From an uncultured Nitrospirota bacterium (lineage in GTDB: Bacteria; Nitrospirota; Nitrospiria; Nitrospirales; UBA8639), in NCBI GenBank assembly GCA_937139405.1, contig CAKZPV010000034.1, positions 1 through 64,000 on the forward strand: a DNA stretch of 64,000 nucleotides, given 5' to 3'. Shown here one piece after another: positions 1 to 8,724 of the stretch (the stretch's first letter is position 1; every line of letters starts with the position of its first letter). Below the pieces are notes generated by a model. The model was not told the origin of the DNA, searched no databases, and saw only the letters and a program-made list of their open reading frames with translations. The translations under genes and the position numbers were made by a program.

Positions 1-2
1 TG

Positions 3-95
3 TTTTACTTCGGAAGAGGAATGTCTGAACATCGAGCCGACTTTAACTACCGCCCACTAAACAAGCCGAGTACCGTTGTTCAACACAACATGTGA
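3..95 (+). CDS. possible 3' end of a truncated upstream gene
   Basis: A frame open from the window edge reads about 30 residues (starting FYFGRGMSEHRADFNYRP) and stops at TGA 93-95. It looks protein-like, but no family is recognised and the rest lies outside the window. It could also be a chance open frame. Confidence 0.3.
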   Translation, partial: FYFGRGMSEHRADFNYRPLNKPSTVVQHNM

Positions 96-471
96 AGTAC
101 GGCTGCAGACGTGTTCTCTCAATTCAACACTCATCAAGAATTATTTCAGAAGATACAGCCATGGCTTTCACCCAAAGTGTTGTTCACCATCAACCCCATA
201 GACACATGAATAGTGACAGCTTGCCCTATACAAGAGTCCTCCTCGAGGCCGTAATGTTTGTCGTGCCCATCTTTTAATGCTTCGGAGTAGGAATCACCCG
301 AGATTTCTCGTCGTCGGAATAATTTTATGGCCATGAGGATTGTCCTTATTTCGTTCCTATTTCAACATCAATATCAATAAAAACCCCTGAATTTCTGTTT
401 GACGTAGTCCATTCCGACAGCAATACTATGATTAGACATGAGAACACAAAATACATGGAGGGAGAAGAGGG
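96..471. other. intergenic region upstream of the malic enzyme gene
   Basis: No gene can be supported here. A 62-codon minus-strand frame (146-334) has an AAGGAC-like site before its ATG, but its product matches nothing recognisable. The last 20 bases hold the purine-rich ribosome site of the next gene. No clear terminator or promoter was seen. Confidence 0.4.
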
Positions 472-1881
472 TTGATGTCAGATCATAAGCCTATTATATC
501 GTTAGTTGGAAAAACAGAATTCATCCGAATGGTTCGCTATAAAAGCGAAAATCAAGTGGGTGTATTAGCCAAATTTATGGCAGCCATTGCAAGCCAAGGC
601 GGAAGTATCGGCGATGTGACAACCCGGAAACTTGGCAAATTTTATATATGGCGAGACGTGACCGTTATTGCCAATGACCGGGAACACTTTTCACAGATTC
701 TTCACGCGATCCGAGCCTTGGAACAAACAACCGTCGAGCAAATCATTGATGAGGTCCTTGAACGACACCAAGGTGGAAAAATTAAGATGGACATCAGCCA
801 CCCGATTGAGACGATCAACGATATGCGGGCTGTATATACGCCAGGGGTGGCAGATGTGTGTCGCCTCCTACAGAAGGATCCCGATGAGGCCTACAATTAC
901 ACGTGGATTCACCAAACCGTTGCCCTCTTGACCAATGGAACTCGCACTCTCGGGTTAGGAGACATCGGTCCTGTGGCGGCCATGCCGGTCATGGAAGGCA
1001 AAGCTGCTCTATTCAGAAAATTCACCGGCTATAATATGATTCCCATTCCTATCCTCTCCAAAGATCCGAAAGAGTTCATAGAGACCGCCATTCAGATCTC
1101 TGCAGGATTCGGGGCGATTCATTTGGAAGATATCTCGGCACCTGAATGCTTTGAAATCGAAGCTGCCTTAGTGAAACAACTGAATATTCCCGTCATGCAT
1201 GATGACCAAGATGGAACTGCCGTTGTCTGTTTAGCTGCGGTCATCAATGCATGCCGAATCGTTAAAGGTGATCTGGCGAAAGTTCAGATTGGTCAGATTG
1301 GTTTGGGGGCGGCCGGGAGTGCCATTGCCAGACTGATCATGGCCTACACAAAACGTAACGTCTGGTGTTGTGACAATAATCCTGCCGCAATTGATCGCAT
1401 TGACGCATTTCGTCAGAACAGCGCGACACTCGAACAGATTATGGAGCGCTGCGACGTCGTGATTTCCACCACTGGCGTAGAGCGATTAATTGACCCGTCA
1501 ATGGTAAGACCACAGCAAATTATCCTCGCGTTGACCAATCCTGTCCCAGAAATCACCGAAGAGGAAGCCCTGAACGCAGGGGCGGCCTTTTACTCGGATG
1601 GCCGGTACGTCAACAACTTATTAGCCTATCCTGGTATCTTTAAAGGGGCATTAGCCACGCGAGCCACAGGAATTAACGACGCAATGCTACTGGCTGCAGT
1701 CCAAGCCATCGTTGAATCGACCCCTCAGGAGGAAATTGTACCTAGTCCTCTCGACCCTTCAGTTCATCGGGCCGTCACCAAAGCTGTTGCCAAGGCCGCC
1801 ATGAACAGTGGTGTCGCGAAAAAAGATCTCGATGAGGAGTATTTTGATGTTGAGGAAAAAACGGAAGGATCCCATCATTAG
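472..1881 (+). CDS. NAD(P)-dependent malic enzyme with N-terminal ACT domain
   Basis: This enzyme decarboxylates malate to pyruvate with NAD(P) in the cytosol, linking the C4-acid pool to pyruvate. Residues about 15-90 form an ACT-type regulatory domain ([20 protein letters not shown]), normally an amino-acid or ligand sensor. The malic N-terminal domain follows, with the catalytic-tyrosine motif VYTPGVA, the [11 protein letters not shown] lysine region and the metal-binding stretch [14 protein letters not shown] and HDDQDGTA. The NAD-binding domain carries GLGAAGSA and ends in the TNPVPEI region. The length (469 residues) equals a bacterial malic enzyme plus ACT. The start is TTG 472 or the adjacent ATG 475. 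The strong site GGAGGGAGAAGAGG just upstream suits ATG 475 better. The cofactor preference cannot be read from the sequence. Confidence 0.93.
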   Translation: MMSDHKPIISLVGKTEFIRMVRYKSENQVGVLAKFMAAIASQGGSIGDVTTRKLGKFYIWRDVTVIANDREHFSQILHAIRALEQTTVEQIIDEVLERHQGGKIKMDISHPIETINDMRAVYTPGVADVCRLLQKDPDEAYNYTWIHQTVALLTNGTRTLGLGDIGPVAAMPVMEGKAALFRKFTGYNMIPIPILSKDPKEFIETAIQISAGFGAIHLEDISAPECFEIEAALVKQLNIPVMHDDQDGTAVVCLAAVINACRIVKGDLAKVQIGQIGLGAAGSAIARLIMAYTKRNVWCCDNNPAAIDRIDAFRQNSATLEQIMERCDVVISTTGVERLIDPSMVRPQQIILALTNPVPEITEEEALNAGAAFYSDGRYVNNLLAYPGIFKGALATRATGINDAMLLAAVQAIVESTPQEEIVPSPLDPSVHRAVTKAVAKAAMNSGVAKKDLDEEYFDVEEKTEGSHH

Positions 1882-2228
1882 CACGTCTTCCTGGAACCTA
1901 TTTGTCGACCCCTTTATTATCAGGCCTAAATTCCCCCCTCCAATTGGGTGTCGATTTCCTAACATGTTGCAGGACAATTCTACCGCTTCTTAGGTTTTTT
2001 ACTCATTACATTGAATATTTGCTCAGATTAAAGTCTTTCCCCTCTATTCCGATACACTGTAGAAACGCACAACAGCTAAAACGCTATCACCCTAAAACAA
2101 CAGAACCCCCCATTTCGACAGACGATCTCGTGATTCATGATTGTCAAATCATTGGCTTGAATAGAGCTGTCACCTGTTCACACCGCTCTTTTCCTCCCAT
2201 CCACTTCTAATTCGGCATAAGAAGAAAT
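1882..2228. other. intergenic region, malic enzyme to zwf
   Basis: About 350 bases with no supportable gene. The one 102-codon frame on the plus strand has no ribosome site and a low-complexity product. No hairpin terminator with a T-run was found. Confidence 0.4.
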
Positions 2229-3869
2229 ATGTACCTATCAAACAAACCATCTCCCTTAGAATCGTCAACAGACTCCGCCTCTTCCTCATCAACCCAAGCA
2301 CACGTTGATTCAACCCAACAGGGTGCTTCTCGGACCTCACACGTACACGAACATCCCATGCTCCAACACTCAAGCAATGGGCAAACCCGACCACCAACGT
2401 TGTTTGTCATATTTGGTGCACAGGGAGATTTGACCAAACGCAAACTGATCCCGGCTCTGTACAACTTAGCGGCAAGTGGTCACCTCCCCCAAGAATTTGT
2501 GATTCTTGGAGTGGACGGTGTCTCGATGAACAACGAAGATTTTCGTCTTAAAATTAGTCGAGATATCCAGGAACTCTCCACCCGCCGCATTGACCCAACG
2601 ATCAAAGACTGGCTACTTGACCGCTTACATTATCTATCAGGAGATTTTCGAGACCCGCAGACCTACGAATGCCTTCAGACAACACTCACAGAACTAAACG
2701 CCCAATATGGTACTCAAGGAAATTTTCTCTACTACATGGCCACCTCCCCCACGTTCTTTGGGGAAATTGTGCAGCAACTTGGAGATAAAGGATTAGTTGC
2801 ACACAATAAGGAGTATTCTCGGCGCATCGTCATAGAAAAACCGTTCGGACATGATTTGGAATCCGCTCAATCTTTGAATCACACGCTACGAAGTGTCTTA
2901 GATGAAAGCCAGATTTATCGTATTGATCATTACTTGGGAAAAGAAACGGTTCAGAACATTTTGGTCTTCCGGTTTGCCAACGGCATATTCGAACCAGTGT
3001 GGAACCGGCAATACATCGACCATGTGCAAATTACCGTCGCAGAAAGCTTGGGAGTTGAACATCGTGGTAACTACTATGACCAAGCAGGCGCCTTACGTGA
3101 CATGGTGCCCAATCACCTGTTGCAGATTTTAGGTTTTGTCGCAATGGAACCACCGAACGCGTTTGATCCCGAAGCGGTGCGCGATGAGAAAGCCAAACTC
3201 CTTCGCGCGATTCAGCCGATGAATCCTATTGATGTTCTACAATCGACCGTCGCTGGTCAATACAAGGCAGGATTATCTAACGGAGGACAGGTCGCATCCT
3301 ACCGATCCGAGTTGAATGTTTCACCAACGTCTCTCAGAGAGACCTATACCGCCATGACCTTGTTCATTGAAAGTTGGCGATGGGAAGGCGTCCCGTTTTA
3401 CCTCCGAACTGGAAAACGATTAAACGAAAGAGTGACCGAAGTCGTGATTCAGTTCAAGTCAGCCCCGCTCATGCTGTTTCGGAAAACCCCCGTCGATCGG
3501 TTAACACCAAATGTTTTGGTAATTCGAATCCAACCCGATGAAGGAATTTCGTTGAGTTTTGGAGCAAAAATCCCGGGGCCACAAGTTCAAGTGGGGAACG
3601 TGGATATGGATTTTCAATATTCAAAATATTTTGGAGATTCCCCGAGTACCGGGTATGAAACGCTGCTGCACGATGTCATGGCAGGGGACGCGACTCTCTT
3701 TCAACGAAGCGACAACGTCGAATTAGGATGGAGTGTCGTTGATCCCATCCTAAAAGTCTGGGACAGCTTAGGAACACATGCCATCCATAATTATGCAGCT
3801 GGGACGTGGGGACCAGTCGAAGCTGACGCCCTGTTAGCCAAAGATGGGCGAATGTGGCGTAACTACTAA
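2229..3869 (+). CDS. zwf: glucose-6-phosphate 1-dehydrogenase
   Basis: It oxidises glucose-6-phosphate to 6-phosphogluconolactone, the NADPH-yielding first step of the oxidative pentose phosphate route. The coenzyme fingerprint reads GAQGDLTKRKL (usual form GASGDLTKRKL) at about residue 63. The catalytic signature RIDHYLGKETVQN is intact, as are the EKPFGHD and RTGKRL substrate-side motifs. The length of 546 is larger than the usual 480-510 because of an N-terminal tail of about 55 residues rich in Ser, Thr, Gln and His. No internal ATG before the coenzyme motif fits better than ATG 2229 except Met at about residue 39, so the tail may be over-called. The gene is convergent with glgC across about 30 bases, a central-carbon and glycogen neighbourhood. 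Confidence 0.95.
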   Translation: MYLSNKPSPLESSTDSASSSSTQAHVDSTQQGASRTSHVHEHPMLQHSSNGQTRPPTLFVIFGAQGDLTKRKLIPALYNLAASGHLPQEFVILGVDGVSMNNEDFRLKISRDIQELSTRRIDPTIKDWLLDRLHYLSGDFRDPQTYECLQTTLTELNAQYGTQGNFLYYMATSPTFFGEIVQQLGDKGLVAHNKEYSRRIVIEKPFGHDLESAQSLNHTLRSVLDESQIYRIDHYLGKETVQNILVFRFANGIFEPVWNRQYIDHVQITVAESLGVEHRGNYYDQAGALRDMVPNHLLQILGFVAMEPPNAFDPEAVRDEKAKLLRAIQPMNPIDVLQSTVAGQYKAGLSNGGQVASYRSELNVSPTSLRETYTAMTLFIESWRWEGVPFYLRTGKRLNERVTEVVIQFKSAPLMLFRKTPVDRLTPNVLVIRIQPDEGISLSFGAKIPGPQVQVGNVDMDFQYSKYFGDSPSTGYETLLHDVMAGDATLFQRSDNVELGWSVVDPILKVWDSLGTHAIHNYAAGTWGPVEADALLAKDGRMWRNY

Positions 3870-3899
3870 AACGGGCTCGAGTCTACGCAATACCCTCAC

Positions 3900-5177
3900 T
3901 CAAGCTCCCTTCATACTTTCGGGTGTGCTCTCAACAGAGATGGCCAAAGTTTTTTTCTTTGACGATGCTTGCTTGGGTTGGGTAATCACTACGACCCCTT
4001 CATCCGTCAGAGTGAATCGTTTCCGGTCCTGCTCGATATCGTAGCCGATGACGCTGTCGGGAGGAATAGCCACGCTTTTGTTGATGATGGCACGGCGGAT
4101 GCGAGCTCGTTCGCCAATGCTCACATTTTCCATGATAATGGATTCGTGGACCTCCGCGTGATTTTCGACGCGGACGTTTGGGGAAAGGACACAGTTTTCC
4201 ACACGGCTACCTGAGATCACACATCCCCCTGAGACAATGGAATCTAGAGCCATCCCCATGCGGCCATTAGGAGATTCCTCTGCGAACACGAATTTAGCCG
4301 GAGGAAATTGTCCTTGATAGGTTCGGATGGGCCACGCCTGATCGTAGAAATTGAACAGAGGGTCAACCGAAACAAGGTCCATGTTAGCTTCATAGTAGGC
4401 ATCTAAGGTTCCAATATCCCGCCAGTATTTGACTTCTTTTTTATTTTCATCCTGAAAGTTATAGGCAAAGACCCGCCCATCTTTAATCATAGACGGAAGA
4501 ATGTTCTTGCCAAAATCGTGTGCGCTGTCTTGGCTGGCGTCCTTTTGTAATCCCTCATACAGTAGGTCCGTGCGAAACAAATAAATGCCCATCGATACAA
4601 ATGCGTGTGTGGGGTCATCTGGTAGGGGAAAGGGATCGCGAGGCTTTTCTTCAAATCGGTGCACGCACATCGTTTCATCGACCCCCAATACGCCGAAATC
4701 CGTGGCTTGCTCTCTTGGCCATTCTATAGCACCCACGACAGCGTCAGCATTTTTATCCAAAAAAAACTGGTACATATCGGCGTAGTTCATCTTGTAGACA
4801 TGATCACCAGCTAGGACTAACAAATGGCGTGGTTGTTCTTGCTCAAGCAGGAAAAGATTCTGGAAGACGGCGTCGGCGGTTCCACGGTACCAATCTTGGC
4901 TGATTCGTTGTTGAGGGGGAATGGGCATGATAAATTCCCCCAATTCCGGGTTGAGTACGCTCCAACCTGTCCGAATGTGCCGGTCAAGCGAATGAGATTT
5001 GTATTGAATCAGGACTGCTATTTTTCTGAGCCCAGAGTTGAGGCAATTACTCAGTGTGATGTCGATGATTCGATACTTCCCACCAAATGGGACGGCAGGT
5101 TTGGCGCGGTCTTGGGTGAGTGGCAATAAACGCTCTCCGCGTCCTCCAGCTAAGATCATGGTATAGAGATCACGCAT
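3900..5177 (-). CDS. glgC: glucose-1-phosphate adenylyltransferase (ADP-glucose pyrophosphorylase)
   Basis: It makes ADP-glucose from glucose-1-phosphate and ATP, the committed step of bacterial glycogen synthesis. The N-terminal nucleotidyltransferase domain has the [12 protein letters not shown] loop, [17 protein letters not shown], the GTADAVFQN and [11 protein letters not shown] motifs and the FEEKPRDP sugar-phosphate region. The C-terminal third is the left-handed beta-helix domain with hexapeptide-like repeats. The length (about 425) is normal. Two ATGs lie three codons apart. The AGGGA ribosome site is 9 bases before the inner one (5177) but abuts the outer one (5186), so the inner start is preferred. 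Its neighbour zwf draws on the same glucose-phosphate pool. A C-terminal tail rich in Lys, Ser and Thr follows the helix. Confidence 0.95.
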   Translation of the reverse strand: MRDLYTMILAGGRGERLLPLTQDRAKPAVPFGGKYRIIDITLSNCLNSGLRKIAVLIQYKSHSLDRHIRTGWSVLNPELGEFIMPIPPQQRISQDWYRGTADAVFQNLFLLEQEQPRHLLVLAGDHVYKMNYADMYQFFLDKNADAVVGAIEWPREQATDFGVLGVDETMCVHRFEEKPRDPFPLPDDPTHAFVSMGIYLFRTDLLYEGLQKDASQDSAHDFGKNILPSMIKDGRVFAYNFQDENKKEVKYWRDIGTLDAYYEANMDLVSVDPLFNFYDQAWPIRTYQGQFPPAKFVFAEESPNGRMGMALDSIVSGGCVISGSRVENCVLSPNVRVENHAEVHESIIMENVSIGERARIRRAIINKSVAIPPDSVIGYDIEQDRKRFTLTDEGVVVITQPKQASSKKKTLAISVESTPESMKGA

Positions 5178-5543
5178 GGGCGGCATTCCCTTCAGGTATG
5201 GTGGGTGGGGGCAAATGGAGGGCCATAGAACCGCGCGATTCCCAAGGTCTTTGGTTATTCATTGGGCTTAGCATGTTGATACGTATCCAGAATATTTTTT
5301 TGCCATTGAGTCCCATTTGTTTTTCAGGTTTTTGTCACATTCTTCCGCGCTACGTTTGCCCCCTACTTTCTACCTTGACAGTTGTTTTTCCTTTTCATTC
5401 AGAGAATGTGTTAAATCGAACAAAGGCACATTAGCGGAAGTAGACATTGAAAGCACGCAGGAATGTTACTTCTATAGGTTTAGACGGTTTCTAAACATCT
5501 TCATCAAACACTGTAACCCTCTATTTTTAAGCTAGATATCAGG
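5178..5543. other. intergenic region between glgC and a pseudogene
   Basis: An AT-rich stretch without a credible gene. A 72-codon plus-strand frame and a 104-codon frame have no ribosome sites or recognisable products. The glgC leader lies in the first 60 bases. Confidence 0.4.
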
Positions 5544-6034
5544 CTAAATCTGGGTTTCTACACCTAAAGACACGATCGATTTAGTTAGGAGTTCTCTGCC
5601 CTCAGGCCAAGCCCCGAGATTCGATTCGGCATTAATGTGTCCGTGACTATCAAGGGTAACGAGATCACTCCCCCACCTATCGGCAAAGAATCTTGTCCTA
5701 TCGAGGCATAGGGTCGTTCAAGCTTGCCACCGTTAAACAAGGAAATGGTAGTTTCGCTAGATGGGGAATTCATACCCTGATATTGCTTCAGGAAAATCCA
5801 CCGCTCGCACATCTGGAAAAGCCACGAAAAACGCGCCTAAAATATTTCCAGAGTGTTTTCGAGTCCATTCGAGTACTGTATTTGCCCACGAGGCTATGAG
5901 TGACCAATAAAATTGGTCCCTTAATCGATTGCACTACTTCGTTTGAAGCTTCCACCCAGTAACTGTTAATTGATTGCCTGTGCCGAATTTCCAGGCGAAT
6001 TGCCATAACCGGCCACAAATACGGTGCTAAACAT
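5544..6034 (-). pseudogene. broken RBBP9/YdeN-type alpha/beta hydrolase
   Basis: No single frame is open, but joining the three minus-strand frames recovers a recognisable small serine-hydrolase of the RBBP9 family. In order these are a start MFSTVFVAGYGNS (ATG 6034), the nucleophile region GPILLVTHSL with the Ser in HSLxG context, FPDVRAVDFPEAISGY, LPFPCLTVASLNDP, then FADRWGSDLVTLD followed by GHINAESNLGAWPEGRELL, which holds the catalytic His. At least four frame changes and one internal stop separate these blocks, and the segment between GYGNS and the nucleophile region is shorter than in intact members. Intact homologues are about 180-190 residues. The order and spacing of conserved blocks make the family call firm, and the disruption shows it is no longer coding. 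Confidence 0.85.
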
Positions 6035-6275
6035 AATGCCTTTTTTCAACTGCATAAGTGGTTCTCGGTCAGAATACTCACAGAGACATTATTTCTTTTT
6101 GACGAGTAGTGAGCCAATTCGTCTATCGCGCATTTAGTGAGCTGCCAGAATGAGAAGTCCGTCAGCACTAATGGATGTGATGTCTGGTTTCATAATCTCA
6201 GCAATTGAGAATAGTACTGATAGAAAATGAACTTTGAGAAGGTTCAGAGACCGAGTTTCCAGAATTTTTCCTCAG

Positions 6276-6731
6276 TTATTGGTTGAGGAATCCTTTATCG
6301 AAAAATAAACCCCGGTTGATATCCCCAATGCTGACCATTCCTAAAAGCTTCCCATTCTCAGCCACTGGGATGCGTCGAAAATTCTTGCGGCCCATAAAAG
6401 AGGCAGCTTCTAAAATGTAAATTGTGGGGGAAATGGTAAGAGGATTGTGAGTCATCGCGGATTCAATGGGGCGACGTAAAACCTCGGGATACCCTTCTTC
6501 CATTTCTAAGAAGTCTCGGCTGTGAACATTGTCATGGATGTAGTCTCCAAATTGGGGGAACAGAGGCAGCATGACGTCTCGTAGGGCTATAAGTCCGATA
6601 AGATTTTGTTCATCGTCAATAATCGGTACAGCTCCACAATGACGACTGAGCATTTTAATGACAGCTGACCGAAGAGTATCGGTCGGTCGTGCAGTAACCA
6701 CTCCAGTGGACATGACATCTTGAACTTGCAT
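6276..6731 (-). CDS. CBS-domain pair protein
   Basis: A 151-residue cytosolic protein made almost entirely of two CBS domains: residues about 1-60 (MQVQDVMSTGVVTARPTDTL ... GLIALRDVM) and about 85-145 (IESAMTHNPLTISPT ... GMVSIGDINRG). Such Bateman modules bind adenine nucleotides or related ligands and usually regulate a partner, and the partner is not evident here. Translation starts at ATG 6731 behind a strong AAAGGAGA site with 7-base spacing. The gene is monocistronic between a pseudogene and a long leader region. The specific ligand and target are unknown. Confidence 0.88.
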   Translation of the reverse strand: MQVQDVMSTGVVTARPTDTLRSAVIKMLSRHCGAVPIIDDEQNLIGLIALRDVMLPLFPQFGDYIHDNVHSRDFLEMEEGYPEVLRRPIESAMTHNPLTISPTIYILEAASFMGRKNFRRIPVAENGKLLGMVSIGDINRGLFFDKGFLNQ

Positions 6732-7221
6732 GAAGGTCTCCTTTGATTATGAAAGAAAGTCTCAAATGAACCATTGAAAATGGTCTATATTAACACATCA
6801 CGTTATTTGTAACAGAACCTAAAAAGACAAGCGACCTAGCTTCCTAGAGCCTTTCTTCATGAAAGACAGAAAATCTACGCCCAGTTCGCCCGCGGTTTTG
6901 GTCCAGGTTCCAGCTCTCTTACTAGCGCATGCCGCAACCAAAAACCTTCAATGTTTTGTATTGGCAAAGAGTTTGTTTCACTCTAGCCATCTTAATCATT
7001 CTAGATTGCATTTAAGTTTGACTGGATTCTGGTTCTGACTCTGAAGATTCAAATCCTTTCCGCCAGACAACTACGTCCCTCTTCAAAATCAAATCGTGCT
7101 TACCTTTCTTGATCGCAGTCAGTATGAATCTATAGCTGTGAGATTAGACTTTCTCTTGGAATTTCCATTGCTTTGACTCCCCTTCTTGACTCAGCTCGAC
7201 CAATATGTAACCATTGGCTAC
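6732..7221. other. divergent intergenic region with a small palindrome
   Basis: This 490-base region separates the CBS gene (minus) from the LexA-like gene (plus), so it must hold both promoters, but no clear consensus boxes were found. A perfect 11-base palindrome, TGGAATTTCCA at 7157-7167, lies about 55 bases before the repressor start and could be an autoregulatory operator. That is a guess from position only. Confidence 0.35.
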
Positions 7222-7764
7222 ATGACGCCAAATTCTTTTCGCCAGATCCGCCAACATCTGGGATTGACTCAATCTCAATTGGCTGAACGCCTCCGTACCA
7301 CTCGCATAACCATTACTCGTTACGAATGTGGAACGCGCCGAATTCCTGGCGTTGTGGAGGCCATTCTTTCACAACTGGGTTCCCTTTCCGAGATTCCGAT
7401 GGCGGGCGTGGTAGCCGCAGGCAACCCTATTGAACCCATTCTCCAATCTGAACTTGTGGAAGTACCACCATCTATGTTGCGAACTGGTGAGAATTTTGCG
7501 CTACGAGTGAAAGGCGAATCGATGCGGGATGAAGGCATTTTGCCTGGTGATCTGGTAATCGTCCGTAAGCAAAGGACCGCTCGGAACGGACAGACAGTAG
7601 TGGCCTTAGTGAACCACGACGCCACGATTAAGAAATATTACCGAAAAGAGAAACAAATTGAATTGCATCCAGCAAATACGACGATGGTCCCAATTGTGGT
7701 CACACCATCAGATGAGTTTGTGATTGAAGGAATCATGATCGGCGTGATTCGCCATTGCGGATAA
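7222..7764 (+). CDS. LexA-like repressor: XRE helix-turn-helix plus S24 autoprotease
   Basis: A 180-residue phage-CI/LexA-like transcriptional repressor. Residues 5-55 form a Cro/CI-type helix-turn-helix (LTQSQLAERLRTTRITITRYE) in place of LexA's winged helix. The C-terminal S24 domain has the Ala66-Gly67 self-cleavage site in VVAAGNP, the nucleophile Ser100 in KGESMRDEG and the general base Lys137 in ATIKKYY, so RecA-stimulated autocleavage should be possible. The open frame extends 12 codons upstream to a TTG at 7186, but ATG 7222 begins directly before the helix-turn-helix. Neither has a good ribosome site. The next coding remnant is a Y-family polymerase stub, which suggests a former SOS mutagenesis cassette. 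It may be the host SOS repressor or a domesticated phage-type regulator. Confidence 0.85.
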   Translation: MTPNSFRQIRQHLGLTQSQLAERLRTTRITITRYECGTRRIPGVVEAILSQLGSLSEIPMAGVVAAGNPIEPILQSELVEVPPSMLRTGENFALRVKGESMRDEGILPGDLVIVRKQRTARNGQTVVALVNHDATIKKYYRKEKQIELHPANTTMVPIVVTPSDEFVIEGIMIGVIRHCG

Positions 7765-7852
7765 ATACGAAATACAAAGGAAGATTATAATTTTTTTGGC
7801 ATGATCCTCACAAACAACTATTTCATTGCCTTCGACTAACCTGGGCTTATAG

Positions 7853-8170
7853 AGATCAGCTTTTCGGGACGTCGCTCATCCGTTTTATCCTTACTCACAT
7901 AAGGAGTTTGATGTGTTTCCATTAGCTCAGACTTTATTCCGTCGCTGCTTCAAGCGCCGCATTCGTATTCGCTCACTCATTATTCGGAATAATAGCTTTT
8001 GTCCACCGCCGGAACAGCTCTCACTCTTTCCAGCACATGACTTAGATGAACCTCAGGCTCAACCCCGCCCCTACCGATTGGCAATAGCTCTTGATCATCT
8101 ACATACCCGCATTGGTATAAAAATTATTCAATGGTGTCGTTCGCATATGGTGTCTCATTTAGATAAATAA
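7853..8170 (+). pseudogene. C-terminal stub of a Y-family DNA polymerase (DinB/ImuB-like)
   Basis: The open stretch reads DVAHPFYPYSHKEFDVFP, then LFRRCFKRRIRIRSLIIRNN, PPPEQLSLFP and a terminal ALDHLHTRIGIKIIQW segment. This is the end of the little-finger domain of DinB-type translesion polymerases followed by the clamp-binding peptide QLSLF. Palm, thumb and fingers are absent: the frame is closed by TAG at 7850-7852 and nothing polymerase-like precedes it. A GTG at 7913 sits 6 bases after AAGGAG, so an 85-residue protein could still be made. It follows the LexA-like gene in the same direction, a common arrangement for SOS polymerases. Most likely a deletion remnant. A functional clamp-binding micro-protein is the less likely alternative. 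Confidence 0.72.
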
Positions 8171-8724
8171 CCAATGATTAATGGTTGTTTCGAATTTCTA
8201 TGAAACAAAAACACAACTATTACTTCAACTGAATAGGTTATCAACAGGCAAGGAAATTCAAGTAAATTATTTGTCCACAGGTTATCAAGTAACTCGTAAT
8301 ATTAAGTAGTGCTTTAATTATAAAATAGGAGTATAGCTTCTATTTAAGGTCTTCCTTAATTTCAGGATTTGACTACTTGTATATTGATTCCGACTACTCC
8401 CCAATCCAAGGCATCTCCTCACTCTAGGTTTTATGCAAGACTGCTCACTTGTAAGACCCGCTTCCCCTCACCGACAATCAGTGCTCCTGTGTGAATCAGC
8501 ACCCAAAACTAACGTAGGGAGAAGACAAGTCGTGCCCCCGTTGATTTCTGTTCCATTCTATTCGGAAAAAAGTATTTCAGGGCACCTATCCGTGTACAAT
8601 GAGATGCATCCGAACTTGTTTTTTCATAATACCCTAGCGGCAAGTGGCTAACACTGCCGGCACTTTAAGGGTCAGACTCGCATTAAATGCATTGTGCATT
8701 CTGCCGGTTACTCAACAACAGATT
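8171..8724. other. AT-rich intergenic region with two near-consensus DnaA-box-like sites
   Basis: No supportable gene in about 550 bases. The first 200 bases are AT-rich and hold TTATCAACA (8238-8246) and TTGTCCACA (8271-8279), each one mismatch from TTATCCACA and in the same orientation, plus a weaker TTATCAAGT at 8282. This may be chance. A plus-strand 72-codon frame at 8433 has no ribosome site. Confidence 0.35.

Noticed and set aside
146-334. 62-codon minus-strand ORF near the window start
   Set aside because: Only a weak ribosome-site match and no recognisable product.
2229-2400. Minus-strand ORFs across the zwf N-terminus
   Set aside because: Antisense shadow frames. The plus strand carries clear zwf motifs.
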